64,000 bases of DNA from Planctomycetota bacterium. GTDB taxonomy: Bacteria > Planctomycetota > UBA1135 > UBA2386. The first letter of the stretch is position 1. Every line of letters begins with the position of its first letter. Made by a program: the position numbers and the translations under genes. Shown piece after piece: positions 26,235 through 34,798 of the stretch. Below the pieces are notes generated by a model, which was not told the DNA's origin, searched no databases, and saw only the letters and a program-made list of their open reading frames with translations. The stretch is from NCBI GenBank assembly GCA_028281765.1, contig JANQJF010000029.1:62001-126000 (forward strand). Reading direction: 5' to 3'.

Positions 26235-27254
26235 TCACCGCGCGAGCACGACCCGCCCGTAGACGAGGAAGTGGTCGCTGTACCCTTCCCGCCACGAACC
26301 GTCGCGGTTTCGTCGATACCGAAGCGGCCGCCGGTACTCGTCCCGGATCTCGTCCGGGCCGTGGACCGAGAACGACCCATCGACCCACGTGAATCCGTTC
26401 TCGTCGAGCATGCCCTTGCTGACGATCACCTGGTCGAACACGTTCCAGCGCCACTCCCGGTTGTAGTAGAGCGTGCCGACGTCGGGCGATCCGAACAGCG
26501 ACCAAGACGCGTTCCACAGCGCGGCCTGATTGCGACGGTTCAGCACCGCGTTGCGGCTGCGGATCGCGCCGAGGTGGTCGCGAACCGAGCGGTCGAACGG
26601 ATCGTCGTTGAGGTCCCCGAGCACGATCACGTCTTGGTCGTGGCCGATCCGATCGACGATGCCACGCGCCACGTCGCCGGCCACCGAACGGAACGACCCG
26701 TCCCGATCGCCGCCGCGCGACGGCCAGTGGTTCACGAGCACGGTCATCGGCACGCCGTCCGCTTCGAGACCGACTTCGAGCACACCGCGCGTCGGTCGCT
26801 GCCCTTCTTTCTCGACGCGATGGAGCTCGCAGGATTTCACGGTGAACGGCGCGCGGCAGAGTAACGCGAGGTCGATCCCCCGCTTGTCCGGCGAGTCGAG
26901 GTGCGCGATCGCGTAGCCGAGCGACGCGAGGCTGCCGTGCGCGCACAGGTCCTCGAGCACGCGGCGGTTCTCGACCTCGCACACGCCGAGGACGTGCGGG
27001 GACACGGCCGCGATCACGCTCGCGATGTGGTCGAGTTTTTGCCGGTAGCGGTCCTCGGTCCAGCCGGCGGCAGGGAGGTACTCGTCATCACCGGTATTGG
27101 CGGGGTCGTCCTCGGCGTCGAACAGGTTCTCGACGTTCCAGAAGCCGACGGTGTAGGCGTCGGTCGACGGGGACTGATCAGCCGAGTCGTGGGAAGGGGA
27201 CACGCACGCGACGACGAGCGGCAGCGCGGCCGCGATACTGAGGAGTCGGAACAC
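26235..27254 (-). CDS. Endonuclease/exonuclease/phosphatase (EEP) family lipoprotein
   Basis: GTG at 27254 yields 339 residues with a lipoprotein signal (VFRLLSIAAALPLVVAC, lipobox VVAC). A longer frame upstream only translates the inverted repeat. The EEP fold is clear: VGFWNVENLFDAEDDP (metal-binding Asn and Glu), GVCEVENRRVLEDL (Glu), LVNHWPSRGGDRDGS (His), VIVLGDLNDDPFD (Asp and Asn), and REGYSDHFLVYGR (the final Asp-His pair). This is the DNase I-like catalytic set. The protein would act outside the cytoplasmic membrane, on nucleic acids or phosphoesters. The extra 'NVENLFD' form is common in predicted extracellular nucleases/phosphatases. It is divergent from the gene at 27452. Confidence 0.88.
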   Translation of the reverse strand: MFRLLSIAAALPLVVACVSPSHDSADQSPSTDAYTVGFWNVENLFDAEDDPANTGDDEYLPAAGWTEDRYRQKLDHIASVIAAVSPHVLGVCEVENRRVLEDLCAHGSLASLGYAIAHLDSPDKRGIDLALLCRAPFTVKSCELHRVEKEGQRPTRGVLEVGLEADGVPMTVLVNHWPSRGGDRDGSFRSVAGDVARGIVDRIGHDQDVIVLGDLNDDPFDRSVRDHLGAIRSRNAVLNRRNQAALWNASWSLFGSPDVGTLYYNREWRWNVFDQVIVSKGMLDENGFTWVDGSFSVHGPDEIRDEYRRPLRYRRNRDGSWREGYSDHFLVYGRVVLAR

Positions 27255-27301
27255 ATCAACATCATGGGTGGGTACCACGGGATTCGCAGCCCCGGTGACT
27301 C

Positions 27302-27393
27302 GTTTTCGGGCTCGGACCCGGACCCGTTCACGTTCCACGGGTCGGGACACGTGACACGACCCGTGGAACGTGAACGGGTCCGGGTCCGAAAAC
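27302..27393. repeat. Large near-perfect inverted repeat, REP/MITE-like
   Basis: Arms 27313-27344 and 27357-27388 are 32-base perfect inverted copies, with a 12-base centre that includes CACGTG. Outside them, GTTTTCGG (27302-27309) pairs again with CCGAAAAC at the right end after a short insertion on the left. Each arm contains a tandem GGACCC/GGACCC pair. It lies in the 197-bp region between two divergent start codons, so it is not a 3' terminator. It looks like a palindromic repetitive element or a small non-autonomous mobile element. No second copy was seen in this window. Confidence 0.8.
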
Positions 27394-27451
27394 CCCCTTC
27401 CCCTCCCCCTTTTCACCTTGCCCTTCCCTTCACCCCGCTACCATCCCCCCC
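27393..27451 (+). promoter_or_regulatory. Pyrimidine-rich leader directly upstream of a start codon
   Basis: 53 of 59 bases are C or T, directly before ATG at 27452. There is no Shine-Dalgarno sequence. It touches the end of the inverted repeat. Such a tract may help ribosomal protein S1 binding or form unusual DNA structure; this is inference. Confidence 0.35.
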
Positions 27452-28141
27452 ATGACCTACGAACCCCGCACGATCGCCTTCGGAGCCGAAATCGTGCACG
27501 CCCCCATCCAACTGAAGTCCGACGTCGTGCAGTCCATCCACGACGCGCTCTTCAAGCAATCGGACCTCGCATACCAGAACTTCCAGGTCCAGCAGGACGG
27601 GGTGCACCTGTCGAACCCCCCGCAGACTCCCGGCAGCGTCTCGGTCGCGACCTTCACTCCCGACCGCATCATCCTGCGTGAGGAGTTCCGGCCGTGCACG
27701 GTCGAAGAGTTCGCGACGCGGGTCGTCAACGTCGCGGGTCTCGCGCACAAGACGCTCGGCGTGCCGATGAGTCTCGCGCAGCAGTTCTGGACGCGTTCGC
27801 TGGTCAACCCGAAGCACCATACCGACAGCCGCGTGTTCGTCGCGGAGCAGATGATCCAGGGCGGCCAGGCAGGATTCGCCGACTTCAGCCGGCCGCTGCA
27901 CACGCTCGGCATCCGGCTGACGTTCCCGCAGACCGAGCAGGACCGGAACCTCATGAACCTGCGGATCGAACCGTGGCCGCAGGACCCCCGCTCGCTGTGG
28001 CTCGAAGTCGTCGGTCAGTTCACCGGCCAAGTCGCGACTGAGAACCTCCCCGACATCAGTGACTATCTCTATTCGACCTACCGGTTCCTCACGGGCCCGA
28101 CGTTCGAGTACGTGAGCCGGTTCGACGTTCCGGCAACCTGA
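27452..28141 (+). CDS. Uncharacterised cytoplasmic protein
   Basis: A 229-residue protein without signal peptide or membrane helices. It starts MTYEPRTIAFGAEIVHAPIQL and has strand-rich segments such as DGVHLSNPPQTPGSVSVATF and RIILREEFRPCTVEEFATRV. Later come 'LVNPKHHTDSRVF' and 'LRIEPWPQDPRSLWLEVVG'. The alternation of strands and the conserved-looking PWPQDPRSLW box suggest a folded alpha/beta protein family, but I cannot name it. It is preceded by a pyrimidine-rich tract and no Shine-Dalgarno sequence. It lies 25 bp upstream of a parvulin-like lipoprotein gene. Confidence 0.75.
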   Translation: MTYEPRTIAFGAEIVHAPIQLKSDVVQSIHDALFKQSDLAYQNFQVQQDGVHLSNPPQTPGSVSVATFTPDRIILREEFRPCTVEEFATRVVNVAGLAHKTLGVPMSLAQQFWTRSLVNPKHHTDSRVFVAEQMIQGGQAGFADFSRPLHTLGIRLTFPQTEQDRNLMNLRIEPWPQDPRSLWLEVVGQFTGQVATENLPDISDYLYSTYRFLTGPTFEYVSRFDVPAT

Positions 28142-28166
28142 GACGTTCTGGCATCCTGACCTCGGA

Positions 28167-28856
28167 GTGAGATCCTCGACCCACAAGTCCCGCGGCATCG
28201 CCGCATCGCTCGCGCTCGCGATCACGTTCGCGGCGTGCGACCCCGAGCCAGATCCCGGCCCGCAGCCGCCGGCGCCCGACGCCGCGCTCGCGTTCGGCGA
28301 CGACGCCGTGATCACGCACGCGGAGATCGCGGCGTTCTTCCCTTACTTCGACTCTTGGGATCCGCGACTCGGCAAGAAGGCCCGCATCCGCGCCGTGCTG
28401 ACCAAGGAGCTGGTGCCGATCGCGCTCGCGCGCGCCGACTTCGCCGAGCAGCGCGCCGAGCAACGCACGCGCGCGGAGAACCTCCGCAGCGTCGTCGGCA
28501 ACTACCTCGAGCTGAAGGATCAGGGCGGAGCTTTCGGTGGGGAGGAACCCGACCGGCCATATTCGAGGAGCTCCCTGCCCTACGCGGTTGCGCGCTGGGC
28601 GTTCGCGGACGAGAACATCGGCGCCGTCAGCCCGCCGATCGAGACCGCCAACGGCTATCTCCTCGTCGCGGTGCGTGACATCATTCGCGGCGGGACGACG
28701 ATCTCGGATCTCGTCCACATGTATTCAGTCCCGTTCCCGACCCACGAAGGCGGCGACTTCCACGCCTGGCTCAAGGACGCGAAGGCGACGGCCAAGGACG
28801 CGATCACCTACGTTCACCCCGACATCGCCGACGCGCTCCCCATCTGGTTGCAGTAG
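28167..28856 (+). CDS. Lipoprotein with parvulin-like domain
   Basis: GTG start; 229 residues. The lipoprotein signal reads SLALAITFAACDPEPDPGPQ, with lipobox FAAC followed by an acidic Pro linker, which favours outer-membrane sorting. The rest resembles a short SurA/parvulin protein: an N-terminal strand 'AALAFGDDAVITHAEIAAFFP', helices, then 'YAVARWAFADENIGAVSPPIETANGYL' ending in 'LVAVRDI'. This last part matches the strand-turn-strand end of a rotamase domain ('F.l..Geis.pv.t..Gyhii.v'). It may assist folding of exported proteins. It starts a short plus-strand set with the next two secreted proteins. Confidence 0.7.
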   Translation: MRSSTHKSRGIAASLALAITFAACDPEPDPGPQPPAPDAALAFGDDAVITHAEIAAFFPYFDSWDPRLGKKARIRAVLTKELVPIALARADFAEQRAEQRTRAENLRSVVGNYLELKDQGGAFGGEEPDRPYSRSSLPYAVARWAFADENIGAVSPPIETANGYLLVAVRDIIRGGTTISDLVHMYSVPFPTHEGGDFHAWLKDAKATAKDAITYVHPDIADALPIWLQ

Positions 28857-28871
28857 TTCGGACTCCCACAC

Positions 28872-29738
28872 ATGAAGACCCTCACCCTCTGCCTCGCGTT
28901 GCTCGCGACCGCCGCACCGGTCGCCACCCAGACGCCGGACAGCAAAGCACAGGACAGCAAGCCGCAGGACAAGCAGGCGAAGAAACTCGCGTGGCCGAAG
29001 CTGTCGCCGTCCGCATCCTCGAAGCTCAAGATCGGCCTCCGCAAGGTGAAGTCCGACGACGAGGAGAAGGCCGCCGAAGCCGAGGCGAACCTGATCGCGA
29101 TCGGTCCGGCCGTCGCGCCGCGCATGGCCCGCGTGCTCGGCGGCAAGGACGAGGATCTGCACGAACCTGCCGCGCGCGTGCTCGACGCCGTGCTCGAGAA
29201 GCAGCACGCGCCGCTGATCGTGCCGTGGATGAAGAAGAAGCAGCCCGCCGTGCGCCGCTACGTGACGCTGCGCCTCGCGCGGTTCCACATGAACGACGCG
29301 AAGGGCACGCTCGAGAAGGCGCTGAAGGACAAGGACGCGGACGTCCAGTTCCACGCCGCGCTCGGCCTCGCCGGTCTGGGCGACTTCGGCTCGCTCGACG
29401 TCGTGTTCGCGCACTGCCGCGAAGGCTGGCGCGACATCGCAACGACCGTGCACGAAGTGCTCGAACCCGCGCGCAGCCGCAACGCGGTCGAAGAGCTCTC
29501 GAAGCGCATGCGCGACGCCGACGACCAGGCCGTGATCACCGGCCTCCGCCTGATGCGCAGCCTCTGCCCGCGCGACTACGCGATCGTCCTCAAGTCGCGC
29601 CTCGACGCGCAGCAGCACGCGATCAAGAAGGAAGCCATCAATGCGCTGCGCGCCGTCGTCGACGGCGAACCCCCGCTCGAGAACCTGTCCGTGTTCCAAG
29701 CGATCGAACTCTGCAAGAAGTGGAAGGCCCGAGTCTGA
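28872..29738 (+). CDS. Secreted HEAT-repeat protein
   Basis: 288 residues. Signal peptide MKTLTLCLALLATAAPVATQ, then a Lys/Asp/Gln-rich linker (about 22-38). The rest is nearly all helical with HEAT-like repeats, e.g. AEANLIAIGPAVAPRMARVL, EPAARVLDAVLEKQHAPLIV, RRYVTLRLARFHMNDAKGTL and DVQFHAALGLAGLGDFGSLD. HEAT repeats are binding scaffolds; no ligand can be named. The stop overlaps the next start as TGATG, so the two products are probably made together and may interact. Confidence 0.8.
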   Translation: MKTLTLCLALLATAAPVATQTPDSKAQDSKPQDKQAKKLAWPKLSPSASSKLKIGLRKVKSDDEEKAAEAEANLIAIGPAVAPRMARVLGGKDEDLHEPAARVLDAVLEKQHAPLIVPWMKKKQPAVRRYVTLRLARFHMNDAKGTLEKALKDKDADVQFHAALGLAGLGDFGSLDVVFAHCREGWRDIATTVHEVLEPARSRNAVEELSKRMRDADDQAVITGLRLMRSLCPRDYAIVLKSRLDAQQHAIKKEAINALRAVVDGEPPLENLSVFQAIELCKKWKARV

Positions 29739-30991
29739 TGCGATTCTCCAAGCTGCTGCTGCTCGCGTCCTGCGCGCTCCTGCTCGCCGCCCCCGCCGAC
29801 GCGCAGCGCAAGAAGAAGGACAAGCTGCCGAAGTGGAAGATCGACCCGTACACGAAGAATGACCCCAAGGTCATGAAGCGGCTCGGCTACCTCTCGTACG
29901 GCCCGTTCGAATTCGGCCAGCGCGGCGACAAGATCGTCACGACCGCAGACATCGACAAGCACCTGAGCTATGAGCAGATCCTCTGGGTCGAAACCGAGCA
30001 CCTGCGCATCGGCTCGATGCTGCCGAAGTGGTCGGTGCCGATGGACCCGAAGGTCAAGAAGAAGCTGCGCGCCGAGCTCGAGCACATGCAGGCGAAGAGC
30101 GGCATCAAGAAGATCAAGGTCAAGCCGCGCTCGCTCGACCGCTGGCTGCGACTGCACCTGATCGCGCAGCGCATGGAGCAGCACTACGAGCTGATCCAGC
30201 AGTGGCTGGGCGTGAAGGACGAGGACTTCCCGGCCGACCCGTCGAAGGTCATCATCGGCGAGACCTACATGGGCATGGGCCCCTACCTCGGTCAGACCGG
30301 CAAGTACCTGATACTCGTGTCCGAGTCCGAGGGGTCGATGAACGACTACCTCAAGAACTTCACCGGCCGCGACACGCAATTCGGCCAGCGCTGGAACTTC
30401 AAGCTGCCCGGCAGCCTGCTCTACGGCGTCGCGACCGAGATGCAGGACTACCGGCTCAAGCACGACACCGCGCTGCACGCGAACCTCGTGTTCAACCTGA
30501 CCCACAACCTGCTCGACGGGTACCGCTTCTACTCCTACGAGACGCCGGTCTGGATCAAGGTGGGACTCGCCCACTACTTCGAGCGCCTGATCAGCCCGAA
30601 GTGGAACACGTTCGACGCGAACGAAGGCTCACCCGGCGACGCGAAGAACGCGTGGAAGTGGGCGCCCATGGCTCGAAAGCTGATCAACAACAAGAAGAAG
30701 TGGGCCCCCTTCAGCACGGCCTACACGTGGCGGGACTACGGCCAGATCGAGTTCAACGACCACGTGATGATCTGGTCGCGCTGGGACTACCTGATGTCGC
30801 TCGGCCCGGAAAAGCTCGGGAAGTTCATGATGGGCGTGAAGGGTCGCGTGGATCCGAAGACGTATCACCCCGACGACTCCGACCTCGTCGGCGCGACGCG
30901 TGAGGCGCTGCGCGAGGCGTACGGACTGTCGCCGCTGAACATCGACGAGAAGTGGGCCGAGTGGGTGAAGGAGAACTACCCGACGAAATGA
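29738..30991 (+). CDS. Secreted protein of unknown function, possible inactive metallopeptidase-like fold
   Basis: ATG at 29738 overlaps the preceding stop by one base and gives 417 residues. Signal peptide MRFSKLLLLASCALLLAAPA is followed by a Lys-rich mature start (QRKKKDKLPKWK). The mature protein is basic and aromatic-rich. The order 'TALHANLVFNLTHNLLDG' then 'PVWIKVGLAHYFERLISPKW' recalls the 'HE..H...G...P.W..EG.A.Y.E' arrangement of peptidase MA-like proteins, but the zinc-binding His-Glu pair is absent. That likeness is weak inference. The TGA stop lies inside the left arm of a strong hairpin. Confidence 0.7.
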   Translation: MRFSKLLLLASCALLLAAPADAQRKKKDKLPKWKIDPYTKNDPKVMKRLGYLSYGPFEFGQRGDKIVTTADIDKHLSYEQILWVETEHLRIGSMLPKWSVPMDPKVKKKLRAELEHMQAKSGIKKIKVKPRSLDRWLRLHLIAQRMEQHYELIQQWLGVKDEDFPADPSKVIIGETYMGMGPYLGQTGKYLILVSESEGSMNDYLKNFTGRDTQFGQRWNFKLPGSLLYGVATEMQDYRLKHDTALHANLVFNLTHNLLDGYRFYSYETPVWIKVGLAHYFERLISPKWNTFDANEGSPGDAKNAWKWAPMARKLINNKKKWAPFSTAYTWRDYGQIEFNDHVMIWSRWDYLMSLGPEKLGKFMMGVKGRVDPKTYHPDDSDLVGATREALREAYGLSPLNIDEKWAEWVKENYPTK

Positions 30992-31019
30992 TGGAGCTCG
31001 CGAGCGAGCTCCATCATTT
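30986..31019 (+). terminator. Perfect 16-bp hairpin overlapping the stop codon
   Basis: Arms 30986-31001 and 31004-31019 are fully complementary around GA. The TGA stop of the secreted-protein gene (30989-30991) is in the left arm, and the right arm ends CATTT. Strong intrinsic-terminator candidate despite the short T-run. A GC-rich spacer with repeated GCGGGCGAG-like words follows up to the next gene at 31138. Confidence 0.7.
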
Positions 31020-31137
31020 CCGGGCGCTGGCGCGAGCGGCGGCGCGGGCGAGAGTCGGGCGCGGGAGCGGTCGAGGGCGCGGAAGCGGGCGAGGGCGAAG
31101 CCTCGAATGCGGGCGACGTTCTCGCTAGGGTGGCGGG

Positions 31138-32439
31138 ATGCGTCGGCTGTCGTGTTTCGTTGTCTTGGTTCTCGGTGGATGTGGTGCGGTCGACAACTCG
31201 GTCGAAGGGGTCGAGGCGCGGGCGAGGGCGATTCACGACTCGATCCTGACGCTCGACACGCACAAAGACATCCGCGACGGGCTCGCGACGCGGAGCAACT
31301 CCGACGACGCGGAGGTGCGGGCGCGGCATGCGCAGCGCTGTGACCCGACGGTCGATGGCGACAACCAAGTAGACTTCCCGAAGTCGAAGGCCGGCGGCTA
31401 CGACACGGCGTTCTACATCGTCTACGTGTCGCAGCAGACCAACGACCGCGCCGGGTTCTTCCGGGCCAAGCAGCGGGCGAAGGTGATGTTCGACGCGATC
31501 CATCGGATGTGCGATCGCTACCCCGAGCACATCGAGCTCGCGCGGACACCCGCCGACGTGCGCCGCATCGACGGGGACGGCAAGCTCGTGTGCTGCATCG
31601 GGATCGAGAACGGCTACCCGATGGGCGAAGACCTCGGGCTGATCGAGGAGTTCTGGCTGCGTGGCGCGCGCTACATGTCGATCACGCACAACCGGCACAA
31701 CCAGCTCGGCGATTCGCACACGCCGGCGGAGCCGCTGCACGGCGGGCTGACCGACCTCGGCCGCCAGGCCGTCGCGAAGATGAACGAGCTCGGCATCATG
31801 GTCGACATCTCGCACGCGTCAAAGGCGACGGTCATGGACGTGTTCGCGTGCGCCAAGGCACCGGTCATCGCGTCGCACTCCGGCTGCCGCGCGGTCAACG
31901 ACCACACGCGCAACCTCGACGACGAGACGCTGCTGAAGCTCAAGGAGAACGGCGGCGTCATCCAGTGCGTCGCCCTCGGCGACTTCGTCAAGGACCACTC
32001 GACGCGCAACGACGCGCTCGACGCCGTGCGCAAGGAGCTCGGCCTCGGCAGCCGCTGGGAGGTCTACCAGAAGCTCAACGGCGACGAGCCGCCAGGGAAG
32101 GAGTTCCTCGACAAGGTCGCGGCGTTCGAAGAGCGCTCGAAGGAGATCGACGCGCGCATGCCGAAGGCGAACGTGCAGGACTTCGTCGACCACATCGACC
32201 ACGCGGTGCAGCTGATCGGCATCGACCACGTCGCGATTTCGTCGGACTTCGACGGCGGTGGCGGTATCCACGGCTGGAACAACGCCGCGGAGACGTTCAA
32301 CGTCACGCACGAACTCGTGCGGCGCGGCTACACCAAGGAACAGATCGAACAGATCTGGTCCGGCAACACGCTACGCGTCTGGGCCGAGGTCGAGCGGATC
32401 GCCGCCAAGCTGCAGGCCGGCGGGGCAAAGCCGAAGTGA
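31138..32439 (+). CDS. Membrane dipeptidase (peptidase family M19), lipoprotein
   Basis: 433 residues with a lipoprotein signal (MRRLSCFVVLVLGGC, lipobox LGGC). The M19 metal site is visible in order: LTLDTHKDIRDG (His and Asp), the bridging Glu in CIGIENGYPMG, THNRHNQLGDS, VDISHASKATVMDV (His), PVIASHSGCRAV (His), and ISSDFDGGGG (Asp). Family members cleave dipeptides, including D-containing ones, with two zinc ions. The protein would act in the periplasm, perhaps on peptide or peptidoglycan fragments. The stop overlaps the next start as GTGA, so the dipeptidase and SGNH hydrolase are coupled. The spacer upstream is GC-rich, with no clear promoter. Confidence 0.92.
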   Translation: MRRLSCFVVLVLGGCGAVDNSVEGVEARARAIHDSILTLDTHKDIRDGLATRSNSDDAEVRARHAQRCDPTVDGDNQVDFPKSKAGGYDTAFYIVYVSQQTNDRAGFFRAKQRAKVMFDAIHRMCDRYPEHIELARTPADVRRIDGDGKLVCCIGIENGYPMGEDLGLIEEFWLRGARYMSITHNRHNQLGDSHTPAEPLHGGLTDLGRQAVAKMNELGIMVDISHASKATVMDVFACAKAPVIASHSGCRAVNDHTRNLDDETLLKLKENGGVIQCVALGDFVKDHSTRNDALDAVRKELGLGSRWEVYQKLNGDEPPGKEFLDKVAAFEERSKEIDARMPKANVQDFVDHIDHAVQLIGIDHVAISSDFDGGGGIHGWNNAAETFNVTHELVRRGYTKEQIEQIWSGNTLRVWAEVERIAAKLQAGGAKPK

Positions 32440-33500
32440 TCGCACGCGCGGCGTTCGTGTTCTCGCTGACGACGCTCATCGCGTCCGCGCAGGACGTAAA
32501 GTGGGTTGCCGCCCACGACCTCCGCGTCGAAGGCCAGGGCTGGCACGACCTCGCCGCGCCGTTCGACCGCCTGCCGGCCAAGGCCGAGAAGACCGTCCGC
32601 AAGCCTGTCTGGAACCTGAGTCGCGACTCGGCCGGCCTCGCGGTCCGCTTCCGCACCGACGCGAGCGAGATCCGCGTGCGCTGGACGCTGACGAAGGCCA
32701 CGCTCGCGATGCCGCACATGCCGGCGACCGGCGTCAGCAGCGTCGACCTCTACGTCAAGCACGGCGGCACGTGGCGCTGGCTCGCGACGCCACGGCCGAC
32801 CAAGCAGAAGAACGAAGCGCGCCTAGTCCGCCTGCTGAAGAAGGAGCCGCGCGACTACCTCCTCTACCTGCCGCTCTACAACGGCGTCTCCGAACTCGCG
32901 GTCGGCGTCCCGCAGGGCGCGTCGCTCACGCCACCCCGGTCGAAGAAGCGCAAGAAGCCGATCGTCTTCTACGGCACGTCGATCACCCAGGGCGGCTGCG
33001 CGTCGCGCCCCGGCATGGTGCACACCGCGATCCTCGGCCGGACGCTCGACCGCCCGATCATCAACCTCGGCTTCTCCGGCAACGGCACGATGGACCAATC
33101 GATGGCCGACCTGCTCGCCGAGCTCGAACCCGCAATCTTCGTCATCGACTGCCTGCCGAACATGAACGCGAAGGAGGTCGCGGCGCGGACCGAACCGCTC
33201 GTGCGCACGCTGCGGAAGGCGCGCCCGAAGACGCCGATCGTGCTCGTCGAGGATCGCACCTACCAGAACTGGTTCTTGAATGAGGACCTCGCCAACCGCA
33301 ACGCGAACTCGCGCCGGGCGCTGCGCAAGGCCTACACATCGCTCCGCGGCGACGGCGTGAAGCACCTGCACTACATCCCGGGCGACGGCCTGCTCGGCGA
33401 CGACGGCGAGGGCACGGTCGACGGCTCGCACCCGACGGACCTCGGGTTCGCGCGGCAGGCGAAGGCGTTCGAGGCGACGCTGCGGCCGCTGTTGAAGTAA
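32436..33500 (+). CDS. Secreted SGNH/GDSL-family hydrolase with N-terminal beta domain
   Basis: GTG at 32436 overlaps the dipeptidase stop (GTGA). 354 residues with a signal peptide (VIARAAFVFSLTTLIASAQ). The N-terminal beta-sandwich (about 25-170, 'RFRTDASEIRVRWTL', 'SVDLYVKHGG') is the domain found before many bacterial SGNH hydrolases. The catalytic domain has block I VFYGTSITQGGCASRPG (nucleophile Ser182), block II INLGFSGNG (Gly), block III-like DCLPNMN (Asn) and block V DGSHPTDLGF (Asp/His). These proteins are usually esterases, for example sugar O-deacetylases. Substrate unknown. Confidence 0.88.
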   Translation: MIARAAFVFSLTTLIASAQDVKWVAAHDLRVEGQGWHDLAAPFDRLPAKAEKTVRKPVWNLSRDSAGLAVRFRTDASEIRVRWTLTKATLAMPHMPATGVSSVDLYVKHGGTWRWLATPRPTKQKNEARLVRLLKKEPRDYLLYLPLYNGVSELAVGVPQGASLTPPRSKKRKKPIVFYGTSITQGGCASRPGMVHTAILGRTLDRPIINLGFSGNGTMDQSMADLLAELEPAIFVIDCLPNMNAKEVAARTEPLVRTLRKARPKTPIVLVEDRTYQNWFLNEDLANRNANSRRALRKAYTSLRGDGVKHLHYIPGDGLLGDDGEGTVDGSHPTDLGFARQAKAFEATLRPLLK

Positions 33501-33569
33501 CGGCCGCCCGGAATCGAGGTTCTCACCGGAAAGCTGGCGGAGCGCAGCGTCCCCGCTCGCTGAGAGGGC

Positions 33570-34766
33570 ATGACGACGCGACTCCCTTGGTGCCTCTTCC
33601 CCCTCGTGGTGATCCTGACGGCGTGCCCGCCGACCAGCGACGAGGAGACGACGGAATTCTCCGCGCCCCCGGTCGTGACGGAGAAACCGATCGACCAAGC
33701 CCTGACGCTGAGCGTCGAAGCCGAGACCAGGTTCTGCTGCGATCCCGACGCGCCGTTCCCGCAGACAGTCGGCACCATCACCGTGACGAACACGAACTCG
33801 AAGGCGGAAACCGCAGCGATCAACGTCAGCTTCAACCTCGACGACGGCCGCACCGAGATCGTCGACGCGACCGAGCGCTTCGTGACGCTGAAGAGCGGCG
33901 AAAGCAAGACGATCACGATCGTCGCGAACACGTGCGACTTCGAGTCGGAGACGATGCTGATCGAGTGGGGCTACGAAGGAGCCGGCCTACCGCAAAAGCA
34001 GACTCTCACGGTCACCAACGCGTGCCCGCCGACCGAGAACCCCGAGGCCATCATGGACGCCCTGTGCGCCAACGCCGCGGCGCTGATCGCGGCCGCATTC
34101 ATCGAAGCGGTGACCGGGATCCCGGTGCGGCACTCGTCGACGGAGGTTCCCGACGCCATTCCGTCGCTGCCGTACACCGAGGTCACGGGCTACGGGGCGC
34201 TCGTCACGTTCTTGGCATCCGCCAAGCTGCTCGCAGCGTTCAGCCAGACCAACCCCGACGTCGCCTTCCCTCCGGGCGACGGTCCCGTGGGTCACACGCT
34301 CTACGCCGACTCGACGACCGAGTCCCCCGAAGGCGACCACGTCGTCGTCTACCAGACGGTCGATGGAGACATCCCGCTCGACTCGCCCGACCGCACGATG
34401 CAGTTCGGATTCGTGTTCGACTCCGACGACGACACGGCAAACAACTACTTCGGTCTGGCACCGTTCACGAACGACTTCTTCAACAACACGGATCGCTGGT
34501 ACGAAGTCCGGTTCCAGCCGGGGTCCGGGTGGACCCTCGACTGCATCGAGGCGAACACGTTCGCGAAGGTGCCGAGCGCCGCACGAGTCGTGATCCGCGG
34601 CAACGCGATGATGCTCGTCGTCCCGGCAAGCGAGTTTGCGGTGGCGAACCCCCTGTTCCGCGTGACGACGTTCTCGCACGACGGCACGTGGGGCCTCCCG
34701 GCACCGCACGACTGGTCCGGGGATCCGACACCGGCCGTCGGGGACGCGTTGGCGCGCGTGCCGTAG
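33570..34766 (+). CDS. Lipoprotein of unknown function with beta-sandwich region
   Basis: ATG at 33570 with GAGAGGG before it. 398 residues; lipoprotein signal MTTRLPWCLFPLVVILTAC, lipobox LTAC. Residues about 45-150 look like an immunoglobulin-type sandwich ('TVGTITVTNTNSKAETAAIN', 'RFVTLKSGESKTITIV'), with Cys pairs that could form disulfides. A helical stretch (ENPEAIMDALCANAAALIAA) follows. The C-terminal region has a 'VFDSDDDTANNYFGLAPFTND' loop that may bind calcium. I do not recognise a catalytic motif. The TAG stop lies in a small hairpin (34759-34773). It converges on the next gene with 32 bp between. Confidence 0.7.
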   Translation: MTTRLPWCLFPLVVILTACPPTSDEETTEFSAPPVVTEKPIDQALTLSVEAETRFCCDPDAPFPQTVGTITVTNTNSKAETAAINVSFNLDDGRTEIVDATERFVTLKSGESKTITIVANTCDFESETMLIEWGYEGAGLPQKQTLTVTNACPPTENPEAIMDALCANAAALIAAAFIEAVTGIPVRHSSTEVPDAIPSLPYTEVTGYGALVTFLASAKLLAAFSQTNPDVAFPPGDGPVGHTLYADSTTESPEGDHVVVYQTVDGDIPLDSPDRTMQFGFVFDSDDDTANNYFGLAPFTNDFFNNTDRWYEVRFQPGSGWTLDCIEANTFAKVPSAARVVIRGNAMMLVVPASEFAVANPLFRVTTFSHDGTWGLPAPHDWSGDPTPAVGDALARVP

Positions 34767-34773
34767 AACGGCA
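34759..34773 (+). terminator. Short hairpin containing the stop codon
   Basis: TGCCGT pairs with ACGGCA around AGA, and the TAG stop of the lipoprotein gene (34764-34766) spans the stem-loop junction. Only six pairs, so chance is possible; it is listed because several stronger hairpins in this window have the same placement. Confidence 0.3.
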
Positions 34774-34798
34774 TGGACCCTGGCCTGGCCTCCACCGA

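Noticed and set aside
27302..27393. The large inverted repeat as an ordinary terminator
   Set aside because: It lies between two genes that start away from each other; no gene ends there.
29738..30991. Zinc metallopeptidase function for the secreted protein
   Set aside because: No HExxH motif. Only the general order of aromatic/Trp segments is reminiscent, so I kept it as unknown.
31020..31137. A structured RNA in the GC-rich spacer before the M19 dipeptidase gene
   Set aside because: Short G/C-rich word repeats allow many weak folds; no defined conserved structure can be seen.
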